Origin: Cryomorpha sp963748925
GTDB taxonomy: Bacteria; Bacteroidota; Bacteroidia; Flavobacteriales_D; Cryomorphaceae
DNA: 64,000 bases
NCBI GenBank assembly: GCA_963748925.1
Contig: CAVVKG010000009.1
Span: 248,001 to 312,000, forward strand
Reading direction: 5' to 3'
The notes beneath the pieces were generated by a model. That model did not search any database, was not told where the DNA came from, and saw only the letters and a program-made list of their open reading frames with translations. Made by a program: the position numbers and the translations under genes. Positions 62,234-64,000 of this stretch are shown here, piece by piece (positions within the stretch are counted from its first letter, which is position 1; each line of letters opens with the position of its first letter).

Positions 62234-64000
62234 ATGCTCAAAAACTACTTTAAAATAGCGTGGAGGAATATCCTGAAATATCGGGTGAATAGCCTTATTA
62301 ATGTCATAGGGCTGGCCATTGGATTGACCTGTGTAATCTTGATTGGCTTGTACATTCAGGATGAGCTGGGCTACGACACCTTTTTTAAAGATTCTGATCA
62401 AATCTACCGGGTAAATATTGATGGTAAAATGGGGGATAACGCCTTCTACGCTGGCTACACACCACCACCTGCAGGGGCAGCTTTGGTCGATAATTTTCCC
62501 GAAATTGAAAGTTATACCCGTATTTACCGGCCAAATGCAGATGTGCTTGAAGCGAAAACGAAGGATGGAGAGGTAGTTTTTAACGAAACGAATATTTACG
62601 CAGTAGATGCTAATTTTCTTGAAGTACTTTCATATCCGCTGGTCAAAGGCGATCCCACCACCTGCTTGAAAGAGGCAAATAGTGTTGTTGTTACTCCTCA
62701 AATAGCCAAGAAATATTTTGGTGATACGAACCCTATTGGGAAAACCCTTTTATACGGAAGCGAGCAAAAACCGTTAAAAGTAACAGCTGTTCTCGGCGAC
62801 CTCACATCCCTTCCGGCAACGGTTAAATTTGACATGCTTGTGCCGGTTGAAAATTTTGGTGACGTCGCCTATTTTAACTGGAGTTGGGTATGGCTTAATA
62901 TGGCCACTTATGTAAAATTGAGCGATCAGGCTGCAAAAGATCCCACAACTCTCGCCCGACTAGAGTCAAAATTTCCGGAGATGCTTAGAACTCAGGCAGC
63001 CGGAGCTTTTGAGCGAATCGGTCAACCATACGAAGAGTTCTTGAAAAACGGTAACCATTGGGATCTTCACTTACAACCGCTTACCGACATTCATTTACGA
63101 TCAGGAGAGATTGTTTCTGCCATTTCGGATCAAGCCGATATCCAGAACCTTTATATTTTCGGCCTTATTGCCTTCTTCATCATCCTGCTTGCCTGTGTGA
63201 ATTTTACCAATCTGGCAACAGCCCAGGCCGGCAAACGCAATAAAGAAATTGGAATAAGAAAGGTATTGGGTTCGCCTCGGAGTCAGCTAATTAAACTCTT
63301 TTTGGCGGAAGCGCTTTTATATACATTCATTGCTGCGGTTTTTGCCGTCTTATTTGTCTTCTTGTTGCTTCCATTTTTCAATTCCCTTACGGGAAAAGAA
63401 ATCATATTTATGGAAATTTTTAATGGTGGAATTTGGTTAATCCTTTTGGGATTGATTGTACTCACCGGTTTTCTCGCTGGGATTTATCCGGCATTTTTCC
63501 TTTCTGCGTTTAAACCTGTTGCTGTATTAAAAGGAGGCTTAACTGCTACGAAAAATGGTTTTCTGCGTAATGGGCTAGTGGTATTTCAGTTTGTTATCGC
63601 CATTGTAATGGTCATCTCAACGCTCATTGTGTTTATCCAGTTGAGGTATATCCAGCAGCGCGATCTTGGCTACGATAAAGAAAACATGCTAGTAATTAGC
63701 AATACCGAAACCCTTCGTAAAAGTGAGGATTCCTTTAGGCAAGAGCTGGCCGCAATGCCCCAGGTTAAAGCCGCCACAAGCTCTACAAGTATTTTCACAA
63801 AAGGTGCTTTTGGTGATTTTTATGTACCTCAAACTAATGAGGCCAATCAGGCGGTAGCGAAGGATATTGTTTTGGAATCCTATCTGGTTGATGACCATTT
63901 TATCTCTACACTCGACCTTGAAGTTGCAGAAGGGCGGGGCTTTGACTCTCGTTTCAACGATTCCCTTTCTATAGTCCTGAATGAGGCTGCAGCCAAACAA
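62234..64000 (+). CDS. ABC transporter permease (FtsX/MacB family), partial at window end
   Basis: ATG at 62234, 3 bp after the ATPase stop; 589 codons are open to the last base of the window, so the gene continues beyond it. N-terminal membrane helix (VIGLAIGLTCVILIGLYI), a MacB periplasmic core domain (about 45-270; NFPEIESYTRIYRP, VVVTPQIAKKYFGD), then three FtsX membrane helices (about 295-420; LIAFFIILLACVNFTNLATA, IGIRKVLGSPRSQLIKLFLA) and a second permease half starting near 440 (GLVVFQFVIAIVMVISTLIV). The double-length layout is that of Bacteroidota MacB-like permeases of about 800 residues. Confidence 0.92.
   Translation, partial: MLKNYFKIAWRNILKYRVNSLINVIGLAIGLTCVILIGLYIQDELGYDTFFKDSDQIYRVNIDGKMGDNAFYAGYTPPPAGAALVDNFPEIESYTRIYRPNADVLEAKTKDGEVVFNETNIYAVDANFLEVLSYPLVKGDPTTCLKEANSVVVTPQIAKKYFGDTNPIGKTLLYGSEQKPLKVTAVLGDLTSLPATVKFDMLVPVENFGDVAYFNWSWVWLNMATYVKLSDQAAKDPTTLARLESKFPEMLRTQAAGAFERIGQPYEEFLKNGNHWDLHLQPLTDIHLRSGEIVSAISDQADIQNLYIFGLIAFFIILLACVNFTNLATAQAGKRNKEIGIRKVLGSPRSQLIKLFLAEALLYTFIAAVFAVLFVFLLLPFFNSLTGKEIIFMEIFNGGIWLILLGLIVLTGFLAGIYPAFFLSAFKPVAVLKGGLTATKNGFLRNGLVVFQFVIAIVMVISTLIVFIQLRYIQQRDLGYDKENMLVISNTETLRKSEDSFRQELAAMPQVKAATSSTSIFTKGAFGDFYVPQTNEANQAVAKDIVLESYLVDDHFISTLDLEVAEGRGFDSRFNDSLSIVLNEAAAKQ

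Overview
The window looks like chromosomal DNA of a member of the Bacteroidota, most likely a Flavobacteriia-type, possibly gliding, marine or soil bacterium. The evidence is direct: type IX secretion (T9SS) C-terminal sorting domains on several exported proteins, a PorP/SprF-type outer membrane protein, a giant protein with a gliding-motility-type C-terminus, TPR-transmembrane sensor proteins, a Bacteroidota-type promoter (TTTG, 18 bp, TAnnTTTG) and almost no Shine-Dalgarno sequences. Genus cannot be assigned from the sequence alone. No rRNA, tRNA, CRISPR or phage structural genes were seen.

Layout. 0-13 kb: a secreted beta-propeller protein, then a three-gene minus-strand module: a 2549-residue repeat adhesin, a PorP/SprF-like protein and a PorE-like TPR/PD40/OmpA protein, closed by a strong terminator. 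13-16 kb: a TMEM175-like channel and a DUF4240-like membrane protein, between which sits a LOV-domain (blue-light) histidine kinase bounded by a 41-bp direct repeat. 16-26 kb: a SNF2 helicase with two SWIM-type zinc motifs, a frameshifted HD hydrolase, a TPR histidine kinase and an acetolactate-synthase-like enzyme. 25.8-26.6 kb: seven 116-bp tandem units, each with an inverted repeat, ending at a TPR adenylate cyclase. 28-34 kb: secreted proteins, an EEP-family phosphodiesterase, decayed duplicated sequence and a TPR/HTH regulator. 34.6-38.3 kb: a tight four-gene operon (MetX-like hydrolase, fatty-acid hydroxylase, GNAT, membrane LytTR regulator) behind a canonical promoter. 38-47 kb: miscellaneous enzymes and exported proteins (alpha/beta hydrolase lipoprotein, CAT-like acetyltransferase, DinB, aldehyde dehydrogenase, SDR). 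47-55.5 kb: an OmpA-domain protein, a TonB-type barrel receptor and a T9SS cargo gene broken by two single-base frameshifts. 55.5-64 kb: palindromic REP-like sequences, an NtrC-type regulator/kinase pair, an IS200-like element with nested inverted repeats, and an ABC efflux operon (adaptor, ATPase, permease running off the end).

How it fits together. Much of the window concerns the cell surface and signalling: T9SS cargo and anchoring proteins, three sensors sharing a signal peptide-TPR-membrane-output plan but with different outputs (histidine kinase, adenylate cyclase, HTH), a light sensor, and a sigma-54 two-component pair next to its likely efflux target. Gene remnants, frameshifts and several classes of palindromic repeats show an active history of small rearrangements.
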